64,000 nt of DNA from Bacteroidota bacterium (GTDB lineage Bacteria; Bacteroidota; Bacteroidia; Chitinophagales; Chitinophagaceae). Made by a program: the position numbers and the translations under genes. Location of the stretch: the NCBI GenBank assembly GCA_023387985.1, contig JAEWHC010000006.1:1-64000 (forward strand). The letters are read 5' to 3'. Positions within the stretch are counted from its first letter, which is position 1, and every line of letters starts with the position of its first letter. Positions 50,126 to 58,885 of this stretch are shown piece after piece. Below the pieces are notes generated by a model. It was given only the letters and a program-made list of their open reading frames with translations, did no database searches and was not told where the DNA came from.

Positions 50126-50588
50126 TCAGTTTGCAGTTTTCCTCTGTGAAACTCCAAAGGTCAGTTTGCAGTCCCGATCCTTCGAGAGCAGTCCCGAAAG
50201 ATCGGGAGCAAGGGAGAGAACTGGAAATTGGAAAGCCGCGGGCATGATTGTATAGTTAAATGTGAAACTCCTTCAAACTCTGTGCGACCCTGTGGCCAAT
50301 TGGCCCGGTTGCCAGTGGCCAGTTACCAGCTGCCAGTGATGTCCCACGCCAAAAGAACCTGCAACCCGTAACAACATGCAACCAATTCAGTAGGCAGTAG
50401 CCAGTCGCAGTGGGCAGTAAAGTTCAATCAAAACAATGGAAACCATACAAATTTTCCGGCCGGCTATACAATACTCCTTTAAAATCCCTACCCATCAATG
50501 GAAATTAGTGTCGAGATTGTCAATATATGTGAAAACCCAATAGATAAAACCCGGTTACAATCTTTTATCAACCTAATTAATTGCCATC
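50126..50588. repeat. Degenerate repeat region
   Basis: Two 20-bp palindromic units (50171-50190, 50191-50210) are followed by the left end of the core repeat (AGGGAGAGAACTGGAAATTG, 50211-50230), which then breaks off. Runs built on GGCCAGTTACCAGCTGCCAG (50308-50340) and GGCAGTAGCCAGTCGCAGTG (50393-50420) follow. There is no gene. The last 150 bp before 50589 is AT-rich and probably holds the desaturase promoter, but no clear box was found. Confidence 0.6.
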
Positions 50589-51686
50589 ATGCAACTGCAA
50601 TCAAATGCTGCGCCACATTTTGCAAAGCGCATTGTCGACAAGCAGCACTTCAACAACCTCAGGCAACGGGTAGTGGAGCGGGTAAAAACTTTGCCAGAAC
50701 AAAGGCTAAGCCAAATCACAACCAAAGCCATTATCCTGCCACTCATTTATTTTGGCGTTTATATATTGGCATTGCAAGTTGAAAATTACAAGCAGTTCAT
50801 TATTTGTTATGGCATTATGGGCCTGATGGTTGTCGTTTTGTTTGTTAACCTCATCCATGAAGCGTGTCACAAAAATTTATTCCGGGGCAAATTCCTGAAC
50901 AATCTCTACGTTTTCCTTTTTGATCTTCTGGGTGCCAACAGTTATATGTGGCAAAAGCGGCATGTAAAACTCCACCACAATTTTACGAACGTCATCGGTT
51001 GGGATAGCGATATTGAAAAAAGCAAATTCCTTAAGGTGCACCCATCAGATAAAACAAAGCGGTTCAATTTGCAAACCTTGATGTTTTTGGTTTACCCATT
51101 TTTTATTTTTAACTGGTTCATGTTCCGCGACTTCAGGGATTATTTTAATAAAAAAAGCATTGCCCGGAAACTTGGTCCCGTCCCTGCCCTGGAGTATTTT
51201 AAGTTATTTCTGTTCAAGGGAGCATTTGTTCTTTACATGGTGGTCCTTCCTGCATACGTCACCGGCTTTCCTTTAGCAAAAACTTTATTGGCAACTTTTG
51301 TTATGCTTCTTGCAGCCGGCGCTTTTGCTTTGGTCGTTTTGCTACCCCCTCATGTAAACACCGGTAATCAATTTCCCGAAACGGATGAAAATATGCAATT
51401 ATCGCAAAGTTGGCTTTTACACCAATTGAATACGACAAATGATGTGCGTGAATCAAATTGGTTTACGAAGTTTGTAATGGCCAATTTTAATTTCCACCTG
51501 GCTCACCATTTATTTCCGAATATCAGTTATGTTTATGCTGCCGAAGTCACCGAAGAAATAAAACATTATTGTGCCGAAAACAATTTACCTTATAATTGCT
51601 TTCCAATAAAAATGACATTTATAAACCATTATAAACTGATCAGGAGAAACGGCGGCGCCATGGATATTTTGGAAGAGAATATGTAA
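50589..51686 (+). CDS. Fatty acid desaturase
   Basis: This 365-residue membrane diiron desaturase of the acyl-lipid/acyl-CoA type has the three His boxes HEACH, HVKLHHNFTN and HLAHHLFP. About four membrane helices include PLIYFGVYILALQ and GIMGLMVVVLFVNLI. It introduces a double bond into an acyl chain, adjusting membrane fluidity; the position cannot be predicted. An electron donor (ferredoxin or cytochrome b5 type) is not adjacent. It stands alone. Confidence 0.9.
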   Translation: MQLQSNAAPHFAKRIVDKQHFNNLRQRVVERVKTLPEQRLSQITTKAIILPLIYFGVYILALQVENYKQFIICYGIMGLMVVVLFVNLIHEACHKNLFRGKFLNNLYVFLFDLLGANSYMWQKRHVKLHHNFTNVIGWDSDIEKSKFLKVHPSDKTKRFNLQTLMFLVYPFFIFNWFMFRDFRDYFNKKSIARKLGPVPALEYFKLFLFKGAFVLYMVVLPAYVTGFPLAKTLLATFVMLLAAGAFALVVLLPPHVNTGNQFPETDENMQLSQSWLLHQLNTTNDVRESNWFTKFVMANFNFHLAHHLFPNISYVYAAEVTEEIKHYCAENNLPYNCFPIKMTFINHYKLIRRNGGAMDILEENM

Positions 51687-51758
51687 GAGGAAGGGTAAGA
51701 CAAGGTTGAGGTTGAGGGGTGATACAAAATGAACTAAAGAATCAACAGATTTAAATAA

Positions 51759-53171
51759 ATGGATTCAAATTTCCGGTATGCAGATATTCATTGTCATCCA
51801 AATCTGAAAACCTTCGGGCACAGCTTTGATAAAAAGAAAAATCCCAGGAGTGATATATGGCATACGGTACCGGCAACTCCATATTTAAATCGCCTGCGCC
51901 GGCTTACCGGCATTACTAAATTTTCGCAAACAGATTTGACGAGCATGAGTAAAGGCGGCGCAAAGCTTGCTTTTGTTTCATTATACCCTTTTGAAAAAGG
52001 GTTTTTCATAAATAAACGAATAACTCCTTCCCTGGCTGCACGCCTTGCGGATTTTGGAATAGAAGTAGGTTATCAGCGTATCAGGAATATTCAAAATCAT
52101 ACAGACTATTTCTCCGATCTGCTAAATGAATACAATTTCTTTATCAATGCGCCTCGTGAGAAAATCATTGATGGCAAATTGTTTAAATGGGTGCCAGTAA
52201 GCAACGCTGATGAGGCAAAACAGATCGAAGCAGAGGAAAATACCATTGCTGTGATCATGACCATAGAAGGTGCCCATGTTTTCAATACAGGTTTATCTGA
52301 TTTCGGAAGAGCATATTCTGAAGAAATTATCCTAGAAAATATCCGCACTGTAAAAAACTGGGAGTATCCGCCAATATCCATTGGAATTGCTCACAACTTC
52401 AATAATGATTTGTGCGGACACGTGGAGAGTTTGCAGCGTTTAGGCACACTGGTAGATCAGCGTAAAAACATTAACCTCGGATTATTTGATTTGGGAAGAA
52501 AAGTGATCAATGAAATGCTGGATCAAAATTCGGGGCGCCGGATCCTGATTGATTTGAAACACATGAGTGTTTTGACAAGAAAAGATTATGCAGAAATATT
52601 GGCGGTCGATTATGCATCACGTAAAATTCCAAAAATTGTAAGCCATGGCGCGGTGACGGGAAAATCATTCAACGGAAAAAACTACGAAACCGGCGCTTTA
52701 CCAATTTTTAATACCGGCGATATCAACTTTTATGATGAAGAAATTATTGACCTGGTAAAGTCCGGGGGATTATTTGCCATTCAACTGGATATTGGAATAA
52801 ACATGGATGGCAGGAAAAAGAAATCTTTTCTTGCACAATTCAAAAATGAACCGGAAGTCAAAAAAAGTGCGCGTATCATTTTTAACCAGTTGCTGCACAT
52901 TGCCATGCTTTGCGATTTGCATGAGTTGCCTGCATGGAACAACACTTGCCTGGGAAGTGATTTTGACGGCAGCATCACACCTTTTCCGGGAATTGTGAAT
53001 GTGGTTGATTTTCGCAATCTTGCGACAGAATTAATTCCTCTGGTTGATGATTTCCTCAAATCAGGAAAGCTCAGGCAAGCTGAAAACCGGAATATTTCGC
53101 CCGAAGAAATTGTTGACCGTTTTATATATTTGAACACCGCTGAGTTCGTTCAGAAACATTACCGCTCCTAA
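51759..53171 (+). CDS. M19-type membrane dipeptidase family protein
   Basis: This 470-residue amidohydrolase-superfamily protein resembles renal dipeptidase (family M19). The blocks ADIHCHPN (HxH), MTIEGAHVF (bridging Glu), LIDLKHMS (His), SHGAV (His) and LGSDFDGSI (Asp) are the expected binuclear zinc ligands. No signal peptide is evident; the N-terminus is MDSNFRYADIHCHP, so it may be cytosolic. M19 enzymes cleave dipeptides or related amides. The start at 51759 lies 72 bp after the desaturase stop, and no shared promoter was recognised. Confidence 0.85.
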   Translation: MDSNFRYADIHCHPNLKTFGHSFDKKKNPRSDIWHTVPATPYLNRLRRLTGITKFSQTDLTSMSKGGAKLAFVSLYPFEKGFFINKRITPSLAARLADFGIEVGYQRIRNIQNHTDYFSDLLNEYNFFINAPREKIIDGKLFKWVPVSNADEAKQIEAEENTIAVIMTIEGAHVFNTGLSDFGRAYSEEIILENIRTVKNWEYPPISIGIAHNFNNDLCGHVESLQRLGTLVDQRKNINLGLFDLGRKVINEMLDQNSGRRILIDLKHMSVLTRKDYAEILAVDYASRKIPKIVSHGAVTGKSFNGKNYETGALPIFNTGDINFYDEEIIDLVKSGGLFAIQLDIGINMDGRKKKSFLAQFKNEPEVKKSARIIFNQLLHIAMLCDLHELPAWNNTCLGSDFDGSITPFPGIVNVVDFRNLATELIPLVDDFLKSGKLRQAENRNISPEEIVDRFIYLNTAEFVQKHYRS

Positions 53172-53260
53172 CCACGCCAAACGGCTTATACCAATATATA
53201 GTCAATTGTCCTTATTGCCTTGCATTACCGGTAACAATTCATGAACTTTACGTCCTAAAA

Positions 53261-55924
53261 ATGCAAACCATGAAACAACTTCTCCTGGCTTACCTTTTGG
53301 TAGCCGTGACCTCTATCGCAGGAATTGCCCAAAAATCACAGATAGAAATTCCTTTGATCGACCGGAGTATCTTTTTCGGCAATCCCGAAATAGCCGGTGC
53401 GCAGCTCAGTCCTGACGGTAAATTCATTTCCTTTCAGAAAGAACATAATGGAATCATGAATATCTGGGTAAAGACATTTGATGAGCCATTTGAAAAAGCC
53501 CGCAGGATGACAGCGTTGGAAAGGCCGGTTTCAGGCTATTTCTGGACCAACGACGGCAAATACATCGTTTATTCAAAGGATAAGGGAGGCAATGAAAATA
53601 CAAATGTTTATGCGGTTTCGCCTACTGCCAAAGCCGATGCAACCACCGGAATTCCCGCATCCAGGAATCTTACGCCCAATGACAGCGCCGCAGTATATGT
53701 GTTGATGGTTAGCAAAAAGCAGCCGGATATCCTGTATGTGATGATCAATGATCGCGACCCGAAATGGCATGATTTGTACAAACTGGAAATTTCCAGCGGT
53801 AAGCTCAGCAAAGTACAGGAAAATAATGACCGGCTGAGCTATTGGGTTTTTGATTGGGATGAACAGCCCAGGCTCGCCGTGCGCAGCAATGAAGACGGAA
53901 GCAACGACCTGCTGAATATAACCAACGGGGCAAATAAGTTAATCTATTCTGCTCCGGCACTCGAAGCTTTTAGTCCTGCTGGATTTTCAAAAGACAATAA
54001 GCTGGTCTATTTATCTACAAACAAAGGGAGTCTGAATTTAACTCAACTGGAATTACTGGATCCCGAAACCGGCAAAACCACATTTGTTGAAAAAGACCCT
54101 CAAAATAAGGTTGACCTGCAAAGTGCAAGTTTTAGTGATGTATCCAGATCGCTTGTTTATACGGCCTATATTGATGCCAAAGAGCGCATTTACTGGAAAG
54201 ACAAAATAATGGAGGCCGATTATAATTTCCTGAAGTCCAAATTTCCCGGCCAGGAAATCGGCATAAGCAGCCTGACAAAAGATGAACGGAAAATGTTGTT
54301 CAGCACCACAAGTGATGATAAGGTTGCCAGTGTTTATTTCTTCGACCGCGACAGCCGCAAAATTGTAAAGCAATTTACTCCGCGTTCCAAACTCTTACCG
54401 TTTGAAAAATACCTGGCCAAAGTGGAGCCCATCACTTATAAAAGCAGCGATGGCCTGGAAATCCCGGCCTACCTCACTTTACCGAAAGGCCTGGAAGCAA
54501 AAAACCTGCCTTTGCTGGTATTTCCCCATGGTGGCCCCTGGGCACGCAGCTATTGGGGTTTCAATGGATTTGCGCAGTTCTTTGCCAATCGTGGCTTTGC
54601 CGTACTTGATCCCAATTTCCGGGGCAGTACAGGATACGGTAAGCAGTTTCTTGATGCCGGTAACCTGCAGTGGGGCAAATTGATGCAGGATGATATAACC
54701 TGGGGCGTAAAAGATCTTATTGCCAGGGGCATTGTGGATCCCAAACGGGTAGCGATAATGGGCGGGAGTTATGGCGGCTACGCCACACTTGCCGGGCTTG
54801 CCTTCACGCCTGACGTGTACGCGGCCGGAGTGGATATTGTTGGACCGAGCAACTTGTTTACCTTATTGAGCACAATTCCTCCTTACTGGGAATCCTTCCG
54901 TAAGCAACTGACAATGCGCATGGGGGATGACGCGACTGAAGAAGGCAAAAAGATCCTGACTGCAGCGAGTCCGCTCTTTCATGCCAAAAACATTAAAGCG
55001 CCTTTGCTGATCATTCAGGGCGCCAATGACCCCAGGGTGAAAAAGGCCGAAAGTGATCAGATCGTAATGGCAATGCGCGATTTGGGAAGGCCAGTTGAGT
55101 ATATTATGGCCGATGATGAAGGCCATGGTTTCAGCAAACCCGTAAACAATATGGCGATGATCGCCGCTTCAGAAAAATTCCTGGCGCAGCATCTCGGTAC
55201 ACGATATCAACCCGAAATGCCCGATGATGTGGCAAAGCGGCTGAAGGAAATAACGATTGATATTGCCGCGGTTTCCCTTGCGGAAAAAACAGATGTAACC
55301 GTTTTGAATGCCTATCCTGCTTTTACGGGTGACCTGAAAGCCGGTGAACAACAATATGACGTTACCCTTGAACTGGGAGGCCAGAAAATGCCGATGACCA
55401 TGACGAGGACCATCAGGGAAGAAAACGGCGAGTGGATAGTGAGCGACGCAGTTAACAGCCCGATGGGCAATATGAGCGATGTGATTCATTATAATAAATC
55501 CAACCTCGCTTTTGTGAAAAGACAGGTGATACAGGGTCCGGCTACCATCGACATGACCCAGGACGGAAAAACGATCGCTGTTTCTGCCATGGGCAGGAAA
55601 ATGGATGTTCCGCTCAAAGGCATTCACCTGAGTGATGGTGCAGGAATGGACATGCTGATCGCAAGACTGCCTTTGGCAGATGGTTATTCCACCGGGTTTT
55701 CGGTTGTGGACATGATGACGATGGGTGAAAAATCCATGGCATTGAAAGTAGCAGGAAAAGAGGTTTATAAAGGTGCGGATGTTTGGAAAGTTGAAATGTT
55801 TAATGCAGATAATGATGCTGAAAAAACGATTTACTGGATCGATCCGGTAAGAAAAATGGCGGTGAAAACCACTGCTGTGCTTCCTGCCGCAGGAAACGCG
55901 CTGATGACCATTGAGTTAAAATAG
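53261..55924 (+). CDS. S9 family prolyl oligopeptidase with extra C-terminal domain
   Basis: This 887-residue exported serine peptidase has a signal peptide (MKQLLLAYLLVAVTSIAGIAQ), then a beta-propeller with the repeated pattern LSPDGKFISF, FWTNDGKYIVYS and VYLSTNKGSLN. The alpha/beta hydrolase domain has LLVFPHGGPWARSYWGFNGFAQ and the catalytic triad Ser503 (GGSYGGYA), Asp590 (GANDPRV) and His622 (DEGHGFSKP). About 220 residues follow the peptidase domain (from LGTRYQPEMPDDVAKRL), with a beta-rich pattern ending ENKTIYWIDPVRKMAVKT-like; I see DUF3108-like features but cannot confirm. It is probably a periplasmic aminopeptidase or dipeptidyl peptidase. A terminator follows at 55951. Confidence 0.9.
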   Translation: MQTMKQLLLAYLLVAVTSIAGIAQKSQIEIPLIDRSIFFGNPEIAGAQLSPDGKFISFQKEHNGIMNIWVKTFDEPFEKARRMTALERPVSGYFWTNDGKYIVYSKDKGGNENTNVYAVSPTAKADATTGIPASRNLTPNDSAAVYVLMVSKKQPDILYVMINDRDPKWHDLYKLEISSGKLSKVQENNDRLSYWVFDWDEQPRLAVRSNEDGSNDLLNITNGANKLIYSAPALEAFSPAGFSKDNKLVYLSTNKGSLNLTQLELLDPETGKTTFVEKDPQNKVDLQSASFSDVSRSLVYTAYIDAKERIYWKDKIMEADYNFLKSKFPGQEIGISSLTKDERKMLFSTTSDDKVASVYFFDRDSRKIVKQFTPRSKLLPFEKYLAKVEPITYKSSDGLEIPAYLTLPKGLEAKNLPLLVFPHGGPWARSYWGFNGFAQFFANRGFAVLDPNFRGSTGYGKQFLDAGNLQWGKLMQDDITWGVKDLIARGIVDPKRVAIMGGSYGGYATLAGLAFTPDVYAAGVDIVGPSNLFTLLSTIPPYWESFRKQLTMRMGDDATEEGKKILTAASPLFHAKNIKAPLLIIQGANDPRVKKAESDQIVMAMRDLGRPVEYIMADDEGHGFSKPVNNMAMIAASEKFLAQHLGTRYQPEMPDDVAKRLKEITIDIAAVSLAEKTDVTVLNAYPAFTGDLKAGEQQYDVTLELGGQKMPMTMTRTIREENGEWIVSDAVNSPMGNMSDVIHYNKSNLAFVKRQVIQGPATIDMTQDGKTIAVSAMGRKMDVPLKGIHLSDGAGMDMLIARLPLADGYSTGFSVVDMMTMGEKSMALKVAGKEVYKGADVWKVEMFNADNDAEKTIYWIDPVRKMAVKTTAVLPAAGNALMTIELK

Positions 55925-55950
55925 AAATTGAAGTTCCGCCGAACAAAAAG

Positions 55951-55978
55951 CCGTTTCGCCTTTCCGGAACGGTTTTTT
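55951..55978 (+). terminator. Rho-independent terminator after the S9 peptidase
   Basis: CCGTTTC (55951-55957) pairs with GGAACGG (55966-55972), seven pairs including one wobble, followed by six T. It lies 27 bp after the stop codon at 55924. Confidence 0.75.
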
Positions 55979-56183
55979 ATTTAAGGGGTAGCTCCACAGC
56001 CATTCTCCCTGATGATAAAAATGTCCGATCGGTTACCCGTCTGAAAAGCGGTTTCCGGCACCCGGGATGTATGTATACAGTTGGTAATTATATATATAAA
56101 TAATTGTAAATCAATGAGTTCTATAATTTCATTAACCAGACTTTTAATGGTTATCCGGGTAATTCCAATCCAGGTTACGGGCT

Positions 56184-58052
56184 TTACCTCCCCATATACA
56201 CCATCAGGATTTGTACATCGCTGGGACTGACTCCGCTAATCCGGCTGGCTTGCCCAAGTGACGCCGGGCGGATTTTCGTAAATTTCTGACGCGCTTCGGC
56301 GCTGAGGGCCTGCAATTTGCCGTAATCAAAATTTTCGGGGATTGCCAGTCCTTCAAGATTTTGCATCCGCTCCGCAAGGTCTTTTTCCTTGGCAATATAG
56401 GTATCGTATTTCTCCTGTATGGATGCCTGTTCAATTTCCTCCGGTGCATATGCTGACAGGAAATTGCCTATGGTTGGCATCAGTTTTTGCATTTCTTCAA
56501 GCTCCACGCCTGGCCTTAGCAAGATTTTGGCTGCTTTGGTTTTCTCGCTGATGGGTGCCGACCCAATAGGCTGAAGGAATTCATTTCCTTCTTTGGGTTC
56601 AATGCCCTGGCTTTGCAACCAGTTCCGGATTTCTTTTACTGCCCGGGTTTTACGGGAGACCTTCTCCATCCTTTCATCAGAAGCCAGGCCAATTTTATGG
56701 CTCAGTGGGGTCAGGCGCATGTCGGCATTGTCCTGCCGTAGCAGTGTACGGAATTCGGCACGGCTCGTAAACATGCGGTAAGGCTCTTCTGTTCCTTTGT
56801 TGATGAGATCGTCGATCAGCACGCCGATATAGGCTTCATCGCGTTTAAGCATGAACGGCTCCTGGCCAGTGATGGCAAGATGTGCATTGATACCGGCCAT
56901 CAATCCCTGGCATGCCGCTTCCTCATAGCCTGTGGTGCCGTTAATTTGCCCGGCAAAATAGAGCCCGCCGATCAGTTTGGTTTCCAGGGTATATTTCAGT
57001 TGTGTTGGTGGAAAGAAATCATATTCGATCGCATAGCCTGGCCTAAACATCCGGCAATTTTCAAAGCCGGGAACAAGCCGCAAAGCTTTTAGCTGTATCT
57101 CTTCGGGCAGGCTGCTGCTGAAACCGTTTACATAGATTTCAACGGTATTCCAGCCCTCTGGTTCTACAAAAAGCTGGTGGCGTTCACGTTCAGCAAACCG
57201 GCTGATTTTGTCTTCAATGCTCGGGCAATACCGGGGGCCGGATCCCTGGATTCTGCCTGTGTACATCGGGCTTTTGTCAAAACCGGTCTTCAATACCTCG
57301 TGAACAGCCGGGTTGGTATAGGTTATGTGGCAGGGAACCTGTTTCTCCGGGCTGAGCTTCGGAGCATCCAGGAAAGAAAACCCGGAAACTTCTTCATCAC
57401 CCGGTTGAATTTCCATTACCGAATAATCGAGGCTGCGCCCGTCGAGCCTTGGCGGCGTGCCTGTCTTCAGGCGATCCGCTTCAAAACCCAGGCTGACAAG
57501 TTGTTCCGTAATGCCTGTTGCCGCGCCTTCGGCCATTCTGCCTCCACCCATTTTCTTTTCGCCGATATGAATCACGCCGTTTAAAAAGGTTCCGGAGGTA
57601 ATGATAACGGCTTCCGCTTCAATTTCATGACCCATTTTAGTCCGTACGCCTGTACAACGGCCGTTTTTGATCATCAGACCGGTGACCATATCCTGGTAAA
57701 AGTCGATATTGCGGGTATTTTCAAGCATTTCGCGCCAGGTGGAAGAGAAAAGCATACGGTCATTCTGTGTGCGTGGACTCCACATGGCGGGACCTTTGCT
57801 GCGGTTCAGCATCCGGAACTGAATGGTGCTTTTGTCCGACACAATCCCGCTATAGCCTCCAAGCGCATCAATTTCCCTTACAATCTGGCCTTTTGCAATT
57901 CCCCCCATGGCCGGATTACAGCTCATTTGGGCCATATTTTGCATATTCATCGTGATCAGCAGCACTTTGCTGCCCATATTGGCAGCGGCTGCGGCAGCTT
58001 CACTTCCGGCATGCCCGGCACCGGCAACAATGACATCATATTTGGGAAACAT
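56184..58052 (-). CDS. mnmG: tRNA uridine-5-carboxymethylaminomethyl modification enzyme MnmG
   Basis: This 622-residue FAD-dependent partner of MnmE makes the cmnm5 modification at the wobble uridine of certain tRNAs. The Rossmann motif is VIVAGAGHAGSEAAAAAANMG. The substrate/FAD blocks are MSCNPAMGGIAKGQIVREIDALGG, SRGLDYS-type RLDGRSLDYSVME, GPRYCPSIEDK, QTNGTTGYEEAACQG-type and FTSRAEFRTLLRQDNADMRLT. The length is normal. An exact -7 box lies four bases upstream of the ATG, so the message may be leaderless. Two parS-like palindromes lie 33 and 79 bp upstream. In many bacteria mnmG (gidA) is close to the replication origin and partition genes. Confidence 0.95.
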   Translation of the reverse strand: MFPKYDVIVAGAGHAGSEAAAAAANMGSKVLLITMNMQNMAQMSCNPAMGGIAKGQIVREIDALGGYSGIVSDKSTIQFRMLNRSKGPAMWSPRTQNDRMLFSSTWREMLENTRNIDFYQDMVTGLMIKNGRCTGVRTKMGHEIEAEAVIITSGTFLNGVIHIGEKKMGGGRMAEGAATGITEQLVSLGFEADRLKTGTPPRLDGRSLDYSVMEIQPGDEEVSGFSFLDAPKLSPEKQVPCHITYTNPAVHEVLKTGFDKSPMYTGRIQGSGPRYCPSIEDKISRFAERERHQLFVEPEGWNTVEIYVNGFSSSLPEEIQLKALRLVPGFENCRMFRPGYAIEYDFFPPTQLKYTLETKLIGGLYFAGQINGTTGYEEAACQGLMAGINAHLAITGQEPFMLKRDEAYIGVLIDDLINKGTEEPYRMFTSRAEFRTLLRQDNADMRLTPLSHKIGLASDERMEKVSRKTRAVKEIRNWLQSQGIEPKEGNEFLQPIGSAPISEKTKAAKILLRPGVELEEMQKLMPTIGNFLSAYAPEEIEQASIQEKYDTYIAKEKDLAERMQNLEGLAIPENFDYGKLQALSAEARQKFTKIRPASLGQASRISGVSPSDVQILMVYMGR

Positions 58053-58056
58053 GGTG

Positions 58057-58064
58057 CAAATTTA
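58057..58064 (-). promoter_or_regulatory. -7 promoter box for mnmG
   Basis: The minus strand reads TAAATTTG, an exact TAnnTTTG, ending four bases before the mnmG start codon. The expected -33 position (about 58084) is occupied by the first parS-like palindrome. Confidence 0.55.
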
Positions 58065-58084
58065 AGCACCTGCGGGATTTGCAT

Positions 58085-58100
58085 TGTTCCACGTGGAACA
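58085..58100. other. parS-like site 1
   Basis: TGTTCCACGTGGAACA is a perfect 16-bp palindrome, extending to 18 bp with the flanking T and A (58084-58101). It matches the widespread chromosomal ParB-binding site TGTTTCACGTGAAACA at all but two symmetric positions. It lies about 20 bp upstream of the -7 box of mnmG. Confidence 0.75.
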
Positions 58101-58130
58101 AAACCCTGTTAATCCCAATCTTATCTGGTA

Positions 58131-58146
58131 TGTTCCACGTGGAACA
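58131..58146. other. parS-like site 2
   Basis: A second exact copy of TGTTCCACGTGGAACA lies 46 bp (centre to centre) from the first, also with an 18-bp palindromic extension (58130-58147). It ends two bases before the ybeY stop codon. No other full match was seen elsewhere in the window. Confidence 0.75.
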
Positions 58147-58148
58147 TC

Positions 58149-58574
58149 TTATGCGGCATCAAAATAGGTGCCGAGCCACTGATCCTCGGCAAGCCGCATA
58201 AGGGCTTTGTTTTTGGAACTGCGATCGTCATGACCCATTAAATGCAGTACGCCATGAAAGATGACGCGATGCAATTCCCGCTCAGGCAGCTCATTATAGG
58301 CCTTTGCGTTCTCTTTCACCCGGTCAACACTGATAAAAATGCTGCCATGCAGCACATTGTCCGCATCGGAAAAATCGAAAGTCAGTATATCCGTATAGTA
58401 ATCGTGGTTGAGGTATTCCCTGTTCATGTTCAACAGTTCTTCATCACCAATAAAATTAAACTCCAACCGGTCAAGCTTAAAACCCGCTTCTTTAGCCCTT
58501 TCATGCAGAAATGTCTTCAGGGCCCTGCGGTTACGGAGCGGAACACTTAGGGTACTATTAAATATGACAGGCAT
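58149..58574 (-). CDS. ybeY: Endoribonuclease YbeY
   Basis: This 141-residue zinc-dependent endoribonuclease acts in 16S rRNA 3' maturation and ribosome quality control. The core block is HRVIFHGVLHLMGHDDRSSKNKALM, which holds the His ligands of H-x3-H. The preceding NREYLNHDYYTDILTFDFSD is also typical. The gene is divergent to feoA and precedes mnmG on the same strand, with the two parS-like sites in the gap. Size and motif match the family. Confidence 0.92.
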   Translation of the reverse strand: MPVIFNSTLSVPLRNRRALKTFLHERAKEAGFKLDRLEFNFIGDEELLNMNREYLNHDYYTDILTFDFSDADNVLHGSIFISVDRVKENAKAYNELPERELHRVIFHGVLHLMGHDDRSSKNKALMRLAEDQWLGTYFDAA

Positions 58575-58610
58575 TTTCGGATATTGAAAATCAAAATAAA
58601 CGGGATATGC

Positions 58611-58618
58611 TAAGTTTG
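58611..58618 (+). promoter_or_regulatory. -7 promoter box for the feoA-nadD operon
   Basis: TAAGTTTG is an exact TAnnTTTG, with a TTG 24 bases upstream (58584-58586), slightly longer than the optimum. A start near 58625 would give a leader of about 10 bases to the feoA ATG at 58635. Confidence 0.55.
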
Positions 58619-58634
58619 CAAAGTAAGTAATGAA

Positions 58635-58883
58635 ATGATTAAGAAACTTTCACAATGCAAGCCGGGAACAAGAGCTACCATCCATTCCTTTGCTTCTAAC
58701 GACATTTTTCTCAAGCTCATGGAAATGGGCTGCATTCCGGGTGAACCCATTACCATTGAACTCATCGCCCCTTTCGGCGATCCCATGTCCATTATGGTAT
58801 CCGGATATCACCTCAGCCTGCGTAAAAGTGAGGCCGATCAAATCCTGGTGGAAATCCCAGATCCTGTAACGACAACCCTTTAG
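58635..58883 (+). CDS. feoA: FeoA-family iron transport accessory protein
   Basis: This 82-residue protein with an SH3-like FeoA domain starts MIKKLSQCKPGTRATIHSF, with LMEMGCIPGEPITIELIAPFGDPMSI and YHLSLRKSEADQILVE. FeoA usually works with the ferrous iron transporter FeoB, but no feoB is nearby. It is the first gene of a two-gene unit with nadD, which starts two bases after this stop. A two-codon frame ATG AAA TGA (58630-58638) overlaps the true start. Confidence 0.85.
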   Translation: MIKKLSQCKPGTRATIHSFASNDIFLKLMEMGCIPGEPITIELIAPFGDPMSIMVSGYHLSLRKSEADQILVEIPDPVTTTL

Positions 58884-58885
58884 CC

